42,783 nucleotides of DNA. Origin: Chloroflexota bacterium. Its GTDB lineage: Bacteria; Chloroflexota; Dehalococcoidia; Lucifugimonadales; Australimonadaceae. Made by a program: the position numbers and the translations under genes. Below, in pieces: positions 32,817-41,607 of this stretch; positions within the stretch are counted from its first letter, which is position 1; every line of letters begins with the position of its first letter. The stretch is from positions 1 through 42,783 of the forward strand of contig JADFQE010000006.1 in the NCBI GenBank assembly GCA_022561985.1, written 5' to 3'. The notes beneath the pieces are model-generated. The model was not told where the DNA came from. It searched no databases and was given only the letters and a program-made list of their open reading frames with translations.

Positions 32817-35003
32817 ATGGGGATGGCGGGGATCATGGCTGCCAGCGGCTGGAGGCATCAGGACGAGGGGCTGAGCCTGGGCGCCCAATTCCGGAGCCGC
32901 TTCTCCAACACGCACCTCATGGTCGCCGTGGGGATCTTGGTGGTCGCCCTCGCGATCACCGTCGGCACATCCATCGCGGCGCGATCGCACTTCCGCTCGC
33001 TGAGCGAAGACGAGTTCGAGCACGCGGTGCTCACGGCCGCCGCCGCTATCGAAAAGAGCGTGAGCGAGAAGCTGGTCATCCTTCAATCCATCCAGGGCCT
33101 GTTCGCAACCCGCGACGACGTGACCCGCGACCAGTTCGATTCTTTCGTGATGCTCCTCGCCCGTGATGACAGCGCCATCCAGGCGCTCGAGTGGATACCG
33201 CGCATCGAGCGAGATGCCCTCGACGCTTACGTCAGACGCACGCAGGCGGAGGGATTCGCCGACTTCGCCCTCCATCCGGCCGGGGAGCGCGACGTGTACT
33301 TCCCGGTCGACTACGTGTTCCCGATGGATCCGAACCGAGCGGCGTTCGGGTTCGACCTGGCGAGCAACCCGGAGCGCCTCGCGGCACTGAACGAGTCGAG
33401 GGACACCGGTAAGTTGGTCGCCACCGCTCCGATCACCCTGGTCCAGGAGACCGGGTCACAGGCGGGGTTCTTGGTGTTCGCCCCGGTCTATCGGGGTGGC
33501 GGCGTGCCATCGACGGTGGCCGAACGCCGAGACAAGCTTGCCGGCTTCGGACTAGCCGTGTTCCGCGTCGGCGATTTCATCGACAACAGCGTCCCGGCGC
33601 CGTCGCAAGAGGAGTTCAACCTCGTCGTGTTCGACACGTTGGTGAGCGACGACACGAAGATCCATGCAGCGACCGATGCGCACCGGGGGTTGCTGGAGGC
33701 CGACGCGCTCCTCATCCAGCGCGAGCTCGACGTTGCGGGGCGCACGTGGGTGCTGTGTTTCCTCGTGCCCCGCGGATTCGGCCTTGGGGCGCTCTCCCAG
33801 AGCGCCTGGCTGCTGATCCTGATCGCGGGGTCCCTCGTCAGCCTGCTTGGTTTCGGCTTCTCGTTCCTCCTCCTCACCGGACGCGACCGGGCAATCGCAT
33901 TGGCCGGGAGAATGAACGAATCGCTGGCTGCCTCGGAGTCGCAGCGAGACCAGATGTTCGAGCTCTCCCAGGACCTCATCATCACGGCCGATGCACAGGG
34001 CAACTTCGTGTTCGTGAGCGAGGCATCACGCCGGCTCCTCGGACGTGACCCGGCGGACATGGTCGGGAAGCCCTATCTCGATTTCGTTCACCCCGAAGAT
34101 CGGGCCTCGGTGGCCAGAGCCGCGGCCCAAGTGGTGGAGGGCGACGAATTGACCGCGTTCGATTGCCGCTTCCTGCGCGCCGACGGCGAGGCGGTGTGGC
34201 TCAGCTGGAACGCGCACTGGCTCCCCGGTCTTGTATTCGCCGTTGGCCGCGACGTCACGGAGCGGCGGGAGATCGAGCGCATGAAGGATGAGTTCGTGGC
34301 GACCGTCTCCCACGAGCTCCGCACTCCCGTCACGTCGATCAAGGGCTTCTTGGAGATGCTGACGGACGATCTCGATGCGTCCATGGGCGAAGAGCAGCGC
34401 TCCTACCTGCAAGCCGCTGGGCGCAACGCCGAGCGGATGGAGCGCCTGGTCAGCGACCTCCTCGACCTCTCCAGCCTCGAAGCGGGGAGGCTGGCCGTCG
34501 AACCGGCGTTGTTCGATCTGAGGTCCGCTGTCAACGACGTCCTCTCGGCGTTGCAGCCCGATCTCGAAGAGCGGACGATCGACGTGACCATCGAGATTCC
34601 CGAGGTCCCCACGCCCCAGGCGTGGGGCGACCAACGGCGCGTGGAGCAGGTGCTCACCAACCTGCTGAGCAACGCGGTCAAGTACTCTCAGCCGGGCGCC
34701 CGGATCGAGGTCGTCGTCGCCTCGGACGACGAGGGGGACGATCCCTCGATGCTGCGGGTCGAGGTTCGGGACAACGGCATCGGCATCCCCCCCGAAGCGA
34801 TCGAGCACCTGTTCGAAAAATTCTATCGCGTCGACAATTCGTCCACGCGGTCATCGACCGGCACCGGGTTGGGGCTCGCGATCAGCAAAGCGTTGGTGGA
34901 GCTTCTGGGTGGACGGCTGTGGGTCGAGAGCGAGCTTGGGCGCGGGAGCACCTTCAGCTTCACTTTGCCGAGGGGTGCCGCTGACGCTCACGGTCCCGCG
35001 TAG
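32817..35003 (+). CDS. CHASE-PAS-HisKA-HATPase sensor histidine kinase
   Basis: The 728-residue membrane kinase has TM1 at 33-53 and an extracytoplasmic CHASE domain (about 60-310; ALEWIPRIERD, FPVDYVFPMDPNRAAFGFDL). TM2 is near 330-355 and a PAS domain (FELSQDLIITADAQGNFVFV) at about 380-480. HisKA has the phospho-acceptor His499 (TVSHELRTP), and HATPase has N, G1 and G2 boxes (NLLSNAVKYS, DNGIGIP, GTGLGLAI). CHASE domains bind small extracellular ligands. The start is the ATG at 32817 behind GGGAGGG. A second, related CHASE kinase lies at 36904-39132; shared blocks such as RGGGVPSTVAERRDKLAGFG show they are paralogues. Confidence 0.93.
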   Translation: MGMAGIMAASGWRHQDEGLSLGAQFRSRFSNTHLMVAVGILVVALAITVGTSIAARSHFRSLSEDEFEHAVLTAAAAIEKSVSEKLVILQSIQGLFATRDDVTRDQFDSFVMLLARDDSAIQALEWIPRIERDALDAYVRRTQAEGFADFALHPAGERDVYFPVDYVFPMDPNRAAFGFDLASNPERLAALNESRDTGKLVATAPITLVQETGSQAGFLVFAPVYRGGGVPSTVAERRDKLAGFGLAVFRVGDFIDNSVPAPSQEEFNLVVFDTLVSDDTKIHAATDAHRGLLEADALLIQRELDVAGRTWVLCFLVPRGFGLGALSQSAWLLILIAGSLVSLLGFGFSFLLLTGRDRAIALAGRMNESLAASESQRDQMFELSQDLIITADAQGNFVFVSEASRRLLGRDPADMVGKPYLDFVHPEDRASVARAAAQVVEGDELTAFDCRFLRADGEAVWLSWNAHWLPGLVFAVGRDVTERREIERMKDEFVATVSHELRTPVTSIKGFLEMLTDDLDASMGEEQRSYLQAAGRNAERMERLVSDLLDLSSLEAGRLAVEPALFDLRSAVNDVLSALQPDLEERTIDVTIEIPEVPTPQAWGDQRRVEQVLTNLLSNAVKYSQPGARIEVVVASDDEGDDPSMLRVEVRDNGIGIPPEAIEHLFEKFYRVDNSSTRSSTGTGLGLAISKALVELLGGRLWVESELGRGSTFSFTLPRGAADAHGPA

Positions 35004-35069
35004 GGGGCTCGAACACCGTTCGGCTCGTGATCGATGGCCCCACTGGCACGAGCATCCGTTCGTTCGGGG

Positions 35070-35205
35070 CTAGCGCGTGGTTCGCCGCGGGCGCGAGAAA
35101 GCCCGACAGACCCCTGAGGACCGCTTCGTCGTATTCGGCGATGGCCCGTTCGTAGTGGCCGGCCTCATGCAGAGCGACGCCAGACCAGTTCGTACCTGAA
35201 GCCAC
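35070..35205 (-). pseudogene. Lone TPR-like fragment
   Basis: In the 354-bp gap between the two signalling blocks, one frame reads GVALHEAGHYERAIAEYDEA, followed by VLRGL, which is a single good tetratricopeptide repeat. It begins with a GTG and is followed by unrelated residues. Nothing else of a TPR protein is present. It is probably the remnant of a deleted gene; its limits are approximate. Confidence 0.35.
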
Positions 35206-35356
35206 GCCGTCCCTCGCACTGTGTCAACCTGCGCTCGCGTTCGGCCCCGTCGCTCGGCCGCAAGGTCGGTGGTGCCGACGGGCACAAGCTTCGGCCTCCC
35301 GGACCGCAGAGCGCGTCGCCCTGTCCGCCACAGGTGCTGCGCACCTGCCCTGAGCG

Positions 35357-36373
35357 CTAGAGCTGCGCTCTTCTCAGGATCCGAAGGAGAGCGTCCTTGA
35401 ACTCATCGACGGATGAGAGGGGTTTCTGAAGCTCGGGCGGGAGGCGGGCGATCGAAAGCTGTTTGCCTGACGCTGAGGCGTCCTCCGTCCCGAACAGCAT
35501 CCGATGCTCGCGGGCCAGCGCACGGACAAGCTCCGCGAAATTCTGCTCCCCGCGCTCGACGAGCTCTCCGAGCCGTATCTGCAAGCCTTCGCGGATCTCC
35601 TTCTCCTGCAGGGCTAGCGTCATGTCGCGGAGGATCGCCAGCGTGGCCCGCTGGCCTTCGAAGACGGTGGCCACGGACGAGGCCTGGACCCGGCGCACCT
35701 CTCCGTTCGTACGCTGCACGCGATACTCATAAACGGCCGGCGCGACTTCGCCGCCCTGCTGGGCAAGGGACCGCTGGATCACCAGCTCGCGGTCGTCGGG
35801 CAGGACGTGCTTGTCGATGGGCACTCCGACGGCTTGGGTCTCGTCCTCAAGCCCGATGAGCTCGAGGTACGCGCGGTTCACGAACACCCGCATCTCTCCC
35901 ACATTCACCACGATGGCGTCGTTGACGTTGTCGACCAAGGCCCGGTATTTCGCCTCGCTTGCGCGGAGCGCCGCATCCACCTGCCGGCGCTCCCGGCGCA
36001 GCCGCTTCTGCTCGACCGCCTGAGAAACCGCCTGTCCCAAGCGCCCGAGCCGGTCCTTCAGGAGGAAGTCGGCTGCGCCCATCCTGATGCATTCGGCCGC
36101 CTTTTCATCGCCCAGGGCTCCGGTGACGATGATCGCCGGGATGTCCAGCTCCCGTTCCTGCAGGACACGCAGCGCCTTCAAGCCATCCCAGTGCGGCATC
36201 GCGTAGTCGGCGAGAACGATCTCAGGCGCATGGACCAGAGCGGCGACAAAGTCCGCCTCCGTGTCTACCAAGTCCCATTCGGGCTCGAACCCCGCGCGCC
36301 GGAGCTCGGCGACCATCAGCTCCGCATCGGCCCGGCGGTCTTCCAGGATCAACACCCGTATCGGATCAGCCAT
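35357..36373 (-). CDS. Response regulator with receiver and PAS domains
   Basis: The 338-residue protein has a receiver domain (LILEDRRADAELM, phospho-acceptor Asp56 in VLADYAMP, Lys106 in LLKDRLG), a helical linker, and a PAS domain at about 145-270 (ASEAKYRALVDNVNDAIVVN, RDMTLALQEKE with PAC end). The C-terminal helical segment of about 70 residues has no catalytic motif. It lacks an output enzyme, so it may relay a signal to a partner or regulate a kinase. GGGAGGGG precedes the ATG at 36373. It is the last gene of the four-gene minus-strand signalling operon. Confidence 0.85.
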   Translation of the reverse strand: MADPIRVLILEDRRADAELMVAELRRAGFEPEWDLVDTEADFVAALVHAPEIVLADYAMPHWDGLKALRVLQERELDIPAIIVTGALGDEKAAECIRMGAADFLLKDRLGRLGQAVSQAVEQKRLRRERRQVDAALRASEAKYRALVDNVNDAIVVNVGEMRVFVNRAYLELIGLEDETQAVGVPIDKHVLPDDRELVIQRSLAQQGGEVAPAVYEYRVQRTNGEVRRVQASSVATVFEGQRATLAILRDMTLALQEKEIREGLQIRLGELVERGEQNFAELVRALAREHRMLFGTEDASASGKQLSIARLPPELQKPLSSVDEFKDALLRILRRAQL

Positions 36374-36449
36374 GTCCCCTCCCCGCACGCAGCAGCTGAG
36401 CATCCTGCTCCGAGTCGTCCACGATCAACACAACGAGCGCATCGCCCAT
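36366..36449 (-). pseudogene. 27-codon receiver-domain fragment
   Basis: A complete short frame from ATG at 36449 reads MGDALVVLIVDDSEQDAQLL and ends 6 codons later, overlapping the start of the REC-PAS gene. The LIVDDSEQDAQLL segment is the first strand and acidic pocket of a response-regulator receiver domain. The Asp and Lys of a functional receiver are missing. It is probably the leftover start of a deleted receiver gene, now perhaps a leader peptide coupling translation to the next gene. Confidence 0.5.
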
Positions 36450-36454
36450 CCGGC

Positions 36455-36907
36455 TCACCTCCGAGGGATCCGATCAGTCGTCGGCTGTGGCACTTGGTTC
36501 AGACCAAGCCAGTAGCGAGCCAGTAGCTGAACCGCCTCGGTGAACTCGGTGAAGTCCACGGGTTTGCGTATGTAGCTGTTCGTGCCGGCCTCGTACGCCC
36601 CTTGCAGGTCTCGCTGCTCGATCGACGAAGTCATCATGACCACTGGGATCCTCTGTCCCGCAGGCTCGCTTCGCATGCGGCGGACCACCTCGATCCCGTT
36701 GAGCTTGGGCAATTTCAGGTCGAGCAGCACGAGGGAGGGCGGGTCGTTCTGAGCACAGCCGTGCTCGCCGAAGAGGTAATCGATCGCCTCGGCGCCGTCG
36801 CGGCGGGTATCGACCCGCTCGACGGCCGCGACGCCCCGCAACGCTTTGAGCGCCAAGGCCTCGTCATAGGGACTGTCTTCGACCAACAGTATCTTCGCGG
36901 GCCTCAT
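36455..36907 (-). CDS. Single-domain response regulator, Rcp1-like
   Basis: The 150-residue stand-alone receiver has the acidic pocket in ILLVEDSPYDEAL, phospho-acceptor Asp63 (VLLDLKLPKLNG), Thr/Ser in MMTSSIEQRD and Lys115 in YIRKPVDF. The YDEALALKAL and DLKLPKLNGIEV forms are typical of regulators that partner with phytochrome-like kinases. Its ATG overlaps the stop of the kinase gene (ATGA), a sure sign of co-translation, so the kinase at 36904 is its likely donor. There is no output domain, so it acts by protein contact. Confidence 0.92.
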   Translation of the reverse strand: MRPAKILLVEDSPYDEALALKALRGVAAVERVDTRRDGAEAIDYLFGEHGCAQNDPPSLVLLDLKLPKLNGIEVVRRMRSEPAGQRIPVVMMTSSIEQRDLQGAYEAGTNSYIRKPVDFTEFTEAVQLLARYWLGLNQVPQPTTDRIPRR

Positions 36908-39132
36908 GCCGTTCCTCCTTGGTTGCCCTCTGGGAGGGTGAAATAGAACGTGGCGCCCTCTTCCACCGCTCCCTCGGCCCAGATCTTCCCGCCATGCCGG
37001 GCGATGATCCGATGCACGATGGCAAGGCCGACGCCCGTTCCTTCGAACTCACCGACGCTGTGCAGCCTTTGGAACGGCTGAAAGAGCTTGTCGGCGTAGT
37101 CCATATCGAACCCTGCGCCGTCGTCGCGGACGAAGTAGACCGGACCGCCCTCACGCGCCTCGACGCCGAACTCGATCCCCGCGTGCTCGTGCCGGCTCGT
37201 GAACTTCCAGGCGTTGCGCAGCAGGTTCTCGAGGGCGATGTGGATCAAACGCTCGTCCGCGACGGCGACGGCAGACTCGACGATGGTGAACTCGACGGCC
37301 CGCGCTCCGTCCGTCTCGCGCAGCTCGTCGGCGATCCCACGGGCGATGGCCCCGAGGTCCACCGGCTCGATGATCATGTCGCTGCGGAACACGCGGGAGA
37401 GCCGCAGGATGTCGTCGATCAGGCGCCCCATCTCCTGGCTGGCGTCGCGCACCCAGTGCAGGTACTCCTTGCCGGTGTCGTCGAGCTTGTCCTCGTACTC
37501 CCGAAGGAGCGCGAGGCTGAAGCCATCGATGCCGCGAAGCGGCGCGCGCAGGTCGTGGGAAACGGAGTAAGCGAAGGACTCGAGCTCCGCGTTGGCAGCC
37601 TCGAGCTGCGACGTGCGCTCCTCCACGCGGTGCTCCAGCGTGGCGTTGAGGGCGGTCAGATCAGCCTCGGCCCGCATGCGCGCCGTGACGTCCTTGAGGT
37701 AGGTCTGCGTGACGGGGGGGCCGTCCGGTCGGGTCCGTATGCTTCCGACGCCCTCAACCTCGATGGGTGTCCCGTCCTTCGCTTGAAACGTTGCACGGAA
37801 CTCGCGGACGTCCCCGGTCATGATCCCAGCGAATACCCCGCGGCAATGCTCGAGCGAGTCTGGGTGAATGACGTCCCACACGGTCATGGCGTGCGTTTCC
37901 CGCTCGGTGTAGCCGAGCCGCTCTATCCACGCGCGGTTCACGAACTGCAGCTTCGCCTCCGCATCGGAGCTCTGGATCAGGTCGTGCGTGCCGTGGAGCA
38001 GCGCGGCGTACGCGGTTTCTCGTTGTCCGATCTCATCGTTGGAGAGCTGAAGCTTCGCGGCGGCGAGCAACGCCCGCTGCCTGCCTCTCATGAGGAGACG
38101 ACCCGAGGCAAAAACAACGCCCGCGAATACCACCCCACCCACCAGCACGACCAGCCAGCCGTAGAGAAGGATGCCGCTGACCCCGAAACCTCTGGGCCCC
38201 ACGAACGTGAGGTCGAGTCGCTGCCCGGCGATCTCGATGGAGCGCTCGACGGTCACATCGGCGGCATCGAGCAGGCGCTCGGCGTCCTCCTCGGTCGAGA
38301 ATAAGCGGTGGGGGACTCCATCGACTGCTCGGTCGCTGACCACCAGGCCCAGCTCGGAATGGAACGAGGGGGGAAGGGCCGCCTCCAGGAAATCGCCGAA
38401 CCGGAAGACGCCAAGAGAGAAGCCAGCAAGCGCCTCGCGGCGCTCGCCCACGGTCGCTGGCACGCCGCCGCCTTCGTACACGGGCACGAATAGCAGGAAC
38501 GCGAACTGCGCCTCCGCCTCTTGCACCAGGGTGATGTGTTCCGTCGCGGTGGGCCGACCAGAGTCCCTCGCTTCGTTCAGCGCCGCCATCCTGGCGGGGT
38601 TGGACCCCAGATCGAATCCGACAGCGCTCTCGTTGCCCGCGAGCGGCTCCACGAAGGCAACGGGGAAATACTCATCCGCGGCCCTCTCGGGATGGATCGA
38701 CGCCTCGGCGATCCCGAGGCTAGCACGGAGCTCCATCTCGAAGGCCTCCCGATCGGCGGCCAACACCCTGGGGATCCACTCCAGCGCTTGGACCCCCTGT
38801 GCCTCGTTCAAGAACCCGGACACGAACGCCCTGAATTCATGCCGTGTGACCTGCTCGCTGGCGTCGAAGAGGGACCGGATCGCGGTCACCTCCCCGATGC
38901 TCGCTTGCACCTGGAGATTGATCGCGTCCATGGCGGATCCGACCGCATGCTCGATCGCTTCGCGATTCTCCTCGGCCAGCACGGATCGCATGGCGAGCGT
39001 GCCCACGGCGGTCAACGCTAGGAGGACGATGGTTACAGAGGCGAGCACCACCGAAGGGAACAGGCGCCACGCGCCGGTCTCCGGCGCTGCCGGGTCCTCC
39101 GATCCACGTCCCGACACCCTCGACACAAGCAT
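36904..39132 (-). CDS. CHASE-PAS sensor kinase with phytochrome-type kinase core
   Basis: The 742-residue protein has TM1 at about 28-48, a CHASE domain (ALEWIPRVLAADREAF, EYFPVAFVEPLAGNESAVGF), TM2 near 325-350, and a PAS/PAC domain (about 370-480, KLQFVNRAWIERLGYTERET). A coiled coil (ATLEHRVEERTSQLEAANAE) follows. HisKA has His526 in YSVSHDLRAPLRGIDG, and the HATPase has N, G1 and G2 boxes (LENLLRNAWKFTS, DDGAGFD, GTGVGLAI). The SHDLRAPLRG form and long coiled coil resemble cyanobacterial phytochrome kinases. I chose the ATG at 39132 behind GGAG. It overlaps the Rcp1-like regulator and is a paralogue of the kinase at 32817. Confidence 0.92.
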   Translation of the reverse strand: MLVSRVSGRGSEDPAAPETGAWRLFPSVVLASVTIVLLALTAVGTLAMRSVLAEENREAIEHAVGSAMDAINLQVQASIGEVTAIRSLFDASEQVTRHEFRAFVSGFLNEAQGVQALEWIPRVLAADREAFEMELRASLGIAEASIHPERAADEYFPVAFVEPLAGNESAVGFDLGSNPARMAALNEARDSGRPTATEHITLVQEAEAQFAFLLFVPVYEGGGVPATVGERREALAGFSLGVFRFGDFLEAALPPSFHSELGLVVSDRAVDGVPHRLFSTEEDAERLLDAADVTVERSIEIAGQRLDLTFVGPRGFGVSGILLYGWLVVLVGGVVFAGVVFASGRLLMRGRQRALLAAAKLQLSNDEIGQRETAYAALLHGTHDLIQSSDAEAKLQFVNRAWIERLGYTERETHAMTVWDVIHPDSLEHCRGVFAGIMTGDVREFRATFQAKDGTPIEVEGVGSIRTRPDGPPVTQTYLKDVTARMRAEADLTALNATLEHRVEERTSQLEAANAELESFAYSVSHDLRAPLRGIDGFSLALLREYEDKLDDTGKEYLHWVRDASQEMGRLIDDILRLSRVFRSDMIIEPVDLGAIARGIADELRETDGARAVEFTIVESAVAVADERLIHIALENLLRNAWKFTSRHEHAGIEFGVEAREGGPVYFVRDDGAGFDMDYADKLFQPFQRLHSVGEFEGTGVGLAIVHRIIARHGGKIWAEGAVEEGATFYFTLPEGNQGGTA

Positions 39133-39437
39133 CACGCGCTCCTTCGACCCGTTCTTCGCTTACGGCCGATTCTAGGAGGTTGCAAGGCCGGCGGCGTAAA
39201 CAAGACATAAATTCTTGGGGCCATATCGCGTGCACCGAGCAGGCCGAAGCGCAGGAAAGGGCAAGGCCTCGTCGCCGCACTCTACGAGGGGGCCACCGAG
39301 GTCGGGTGCATGGAGGGGGAGATCACACGGCTGTTGCTGGACGGCGTCGGGTACGGGCTGCGCCCAGGCCTCAGCCGAGCGTGCAGTTGCGCTACGTGCA
39401 GGCTGCGGCGAGCCGGGGCGGCGCATAGCCACCCCCG
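39133..39437. other. 305-bp gap without a supportable gene
   Basis: This lies between two minus-strand signalling genes. A TAGAAT at 39174-39169 on the minus strand could be the -10 of the kinase promoter, with no convincing -35. I see nothing else. Confidence 0.35.
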
Positions 39438-40148
39438 CTAGACGGTGGGCGGCTTGCGGTAGCGATAGCCGAAGCCGCGCACCGTGTCGATCAGCGTGGG
39501 CTTGGCCGGGTCGGCCTCGATCTTGCGCCGCAGGTAGCCGATGTACAGCCGGACCACGTCGAGCGACTCGGCGTACTCCTCGCCCCAAACGCGGTCGAGT
39601 AGCTGTTCTTGCGTGAGCACCTGTCCGGGGTGGGCGATCAGTGCGGCGAGCAGACGGAATTCGGTTGGGCTGAGGTCGATCCGCTCACCACGCGCGACGA
39701 CCTCATGGTGCGGGAAGTCGACCGACAGCTCGCCGTCGTTGAAAACGGTCAGTTCGGTCTCATCGGGAGCCATGGCCGCTCGCCGGAGGGCGGCTTCCAC
39801 TCGGGCTTCCAGCTCATCGCCGCTGAAGGGTTTGGCGATGTAATCGTCGGCGCCGGACTTGAGTCCTTTGATCTTGTCCCGCTCCTCAGCTCTGGCGGAC
39901 AGCATGATCACGGGCACCGTCGAGACCTCCCGGAGGCGCCGGAGCACCTCCCAGCCATCCATGACGGGCATGGCCAGGTCGAGGACGACAAGGTCGGGGC
40001 GCTCTCGGTAGAACAGCCGGATCCCCTCCTGACCGTCCGCGGCACCGATGGTCTCGTAGCCCGCGCGCTTGAGGCGCGACGTCACAAGGAGCCGGACATC
40101 GTCCTCATCGTCGATAACGAGCACTCGCTTCTTGGTGGCGCCAACCAC
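39438..40148 (-). CDS. OmpR/PhoB-family response regulator
   Basis: The 236-residue protein has a receiver with acidic pocket VLVIDDEDDV, Asp57 (VVLDLAMPVMDG), MLSAR and Lys in YIAKPFSGDE. The winged helix has LSPTEFRLLAALIAHPGQVL, VVRLYIGYLRRKIE and a terminal VRGFGYRYRKP. The start is a GTG at 40148 behind GGGAGG. It is transcribed in the same direction as the CHASE kinase downstream at 36904, 305 bases away, and may be its DNA-binding partner or respond to the kinase at 32817. Confidence 0.92.
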   Translation of the reverse strand: MVGATKKRVLVIDDEDDVRLLVTSRLKRAGYETIGAADGQEGIRLFYRERPDLVVLDLAMPVMDGWEVLRRLREVSTVPVIMLSARAEERDKIKGLKSGADDYIAKPFSGDELEARVEAALRRAAMAPDETELTVFNDGELSVDFPHHEVVARGERIDLSPTEFRLLAALIAHPGQVLTQEQLLDRVWGEEYAESLDVVRLYIGYLRRKIEADPAKPTLIDTVRGFGYRYRKPPTV

Positions 40149-40299
40149 GGCATCCTCCCAGTGGATCGCTCCGATTGTAGCAGCGCACGCGACCCGGTCG
40201 ACTCATACGCGAACCTCACGCGGTCGCGCGCTCACTCTCACGAGGCTTCTCCACACTCGTGGTGAAGCTTTTCGAGCAGGTCGCCGAGGGAGGTGCCCC

Positions 40300-40428
40300 A
40301 TGGTCGCGAAAAGAGTGAAGCCATTCCTACTGAACGCCTGCCCGCGGTGCGGCGGGACGCTGATCCGCAAGGATGCGGCGGACGGGACCTACTTCGCTTG
40401 TTTCCAATGCGGAAAGCACATCGGCTAA
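40300..40428 (+). CDS. Zinc-ribbon mini-protein
   Basis: This 42-residue protein has two CXXC knuckles (Cys14/Cys17 in CPRCGG, Cys34/Cys37 in CFQCGK) spaced as in a zinc ribbon, with a basic N-terminus (MVAKRVKP). GAGGGAGGTG lies in front of the ATG, which supports expression. It is too short for a domain partner and may bind nucleic acid or a protein. It is divergent from the response regulator and followed by an intrinsic-terminator-like hairpin. Confidence 0.72.
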   Translation: MVAKRVKPFLLNACPRCGGTLIRKDAADGTYFACFQCGKHIG

Positions 40429-40453
40429 CCCAGCAGGATCCCAAACGCCCCGG

Positions 40454-40492
40454 AGCCCTCTCGCTTCCCCTTCAGCAAGAGGGCTCTTCTTC
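40454..40492 (+). terminator. Intrinsic-type terminator after the zinc-ribbon gene
   Basis: Arms AGCCCTCT (40454-40461) and AGAGGGCT (40478-40485) enclose GCT/AGC (40463-40465, 40474-40476) with one C-A mismatch and an 8-base loop. CTTCTTC follows. It is located 26 bases after the stop of the zinc-ribbon gene. Confidence 0.7.
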
Positions 40493-40757
40493 GCTCTCGA
40501 TCTCGTTCGCAACCGGTCCACGCAACCCTTTCGTTAACGGAATGTTGATGGTGGGGGCTTTGCGATTTATGCGGTATTGAGCCCTGGGGCGCGAGACTGG
40601 TAGCGTGGGCGGGTCCGCAGGGGCCGGTCAACTCACACACAGCACCTACACGACACCACGCGCGGTCTCACCCGCGCTGCTTAACGTTGCTCTTGTCAGC
40701 CAAATCTATCCCGTGGCCGGCAAGCACGCAGAGAGTGGCAGCGCAAAGGAGCGAGTG
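40493..40757 (+). other. Leader region of the TasA-like gene
   Basis: The 265 bases between the terminator and the TasA-like start hold no credible gene. A weak promoter (TTGATG 40545-40550, 17 bases, TATGCG 40568-40573) would leave a leader of about 180 bases with several GC-rich segments. I could not match it to a known riboswitch. Confidence 0.3.
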
Positions 40758-41324
40758 ATGGTCGCAATGGCAGCAAGGAACGTCGAAGGATTCCTGAACC
40801 TGAAGATGGTGTTGGTGGCGCTGGTGTTGGCAGTCGCGGTGGCGATCCCGTCGATCGGCGGAACGTTCGCTGACTTCACGGCCTCGACGAGCAACCCGGG
40901 CAACGTCTTCCAGACGGCGACCCTCACGATGACGACCGACCACCCGGCAGCGGACTTCGTGCAGATCGGCGACATGATCCCCGGCGACAGCGCGACGCGC
41001 ACGGTCACGGTCTCGAACACGGGCTCGGTGCCCTTCACCTACGCGGTGACCATGGCCAACGAGGGGGGCCCCGCCTCTGCGATGTGGACGAACGGTGTCA
41101 ATGGGCTCCAGGTTGAGCTGTCGAACGCCGTTGGCGTGCTCTACGACGGCCCTGTCGCCAGCCTCAGCTCCGTCGAGACAGGCATCGAAGTGGCGGCGGG
41201 TAGCACCGAGGTGCTGACCTACGTCTTCTCCATGCCCAACTCCGCAGGCAACTCCTTCCAGGGTCTGTCCCAGGGCGTTGGCATCACCTACGACGCCACC
41301 CAGCTCGCCGGCGCGGCCCGATAA
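40758..41324 (+). CDS. TasA/camelysin-like secreted protein with SipW-type signal
   Basis: The 188-residue precursor has a basic N-terminus, a hydrophobic core (about 17-35) and the cleavage region GGTFADFTASTSNPGNVFQT, which follows the TxAxFxDxxxxxGNxFxxG pattern of SipW-processed proteins. The rest is a beta-rich domain (DMIPGDSATRTVTVSNTGSV) like TasA/CalY fibre subunits. GGAG precedes the ATG at good spacing. A strong terminator follows directly, so it is transcribed alone and probably abundant. With the SipW-type peptidase at 32086 it suggests a surface fibre or biofilm matrix component; assembly into fibres is inferred. Confidence 0.82.
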   Translation: MVAMAARNVEGFLNLKMVLVALVLAVAVAIPSIGGTFADFTASTSNPGNVFQTATLTMTTDHPAADFVQIGDMIPGDSATRTVTVSNTGSVPFTYAVTMANEGGPASAMWTNGVNGLQVELSNAVGVLYDGPVASLSSVETGIEVAAGSTEVLTYVFSMPNSAGNSFQGLSQGVGITYDATQLAGAAR

Positions 41325-41353
41325 CGACCGAAGCAAGGCGAGTGGCTTGATGA

Positions 41354-41380
41354 GGGGGCGGCCGATCGGCCGCCCCCTTT
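41354..41380 (+). terminator. Strong terminator after the TasA-like gene
   Basis: A perfect 10-bp stem (GGGGGCGGCC/GGCCGCCCCC) with a GATC loop is followed by TTT. It starts 30 bases after the stop codon, and is the most stable hairpin in the window. Confidence 0.85.
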
Positions 41381-41607
41381 AGCGTTCGCGCAACGAGCTA
41401 CAGCTCGCGCTGCTCAAGCGCGACGTGCTCGACGAGGCGGAGTTCCGCACCGCCAACTCGCTTAGAACGTCCAACGGCTCAATCACCATCCGCTAGGAAT
41501 GGCGCTGTTAGAGCCGGCGGCTGGAGCGAGCTCTCGCACCATGAGATGGTCGGAGCGGGGCGCCAGGCAAGCTAATGCTAGTCACGGCGGACGGGAGAGA
41601 ATCTCGC

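Noticed and set aside
36919-38304. 461-codon open frame on the plus strand
   Set aside because: It is the antisense shadow of the CHASE kinase gene.
40215-40265. CACGAG...CTCGTG inverted repeat between the response regulator and zinc-ribbon genes
   Set aside because: Only 6 bp with a 12-base loop and no further support as operator or terminator.
40493-40757. Possible cyclic-di-GMP or other riboswitch ahead of the TasA-like gene
   Set aside because: I could not find the conserved core sequences of any riboswitch class I know; only unspecific GC-rich pairing.
41383-41496. Open stretch reading ELQLALLKRDVLDEAEFRTA on the plus strand after the terminator
   Set aside because: It looks protein-like for about 35 residues but has no start codon or ribosome site; at most a gene remnant of unknown family.
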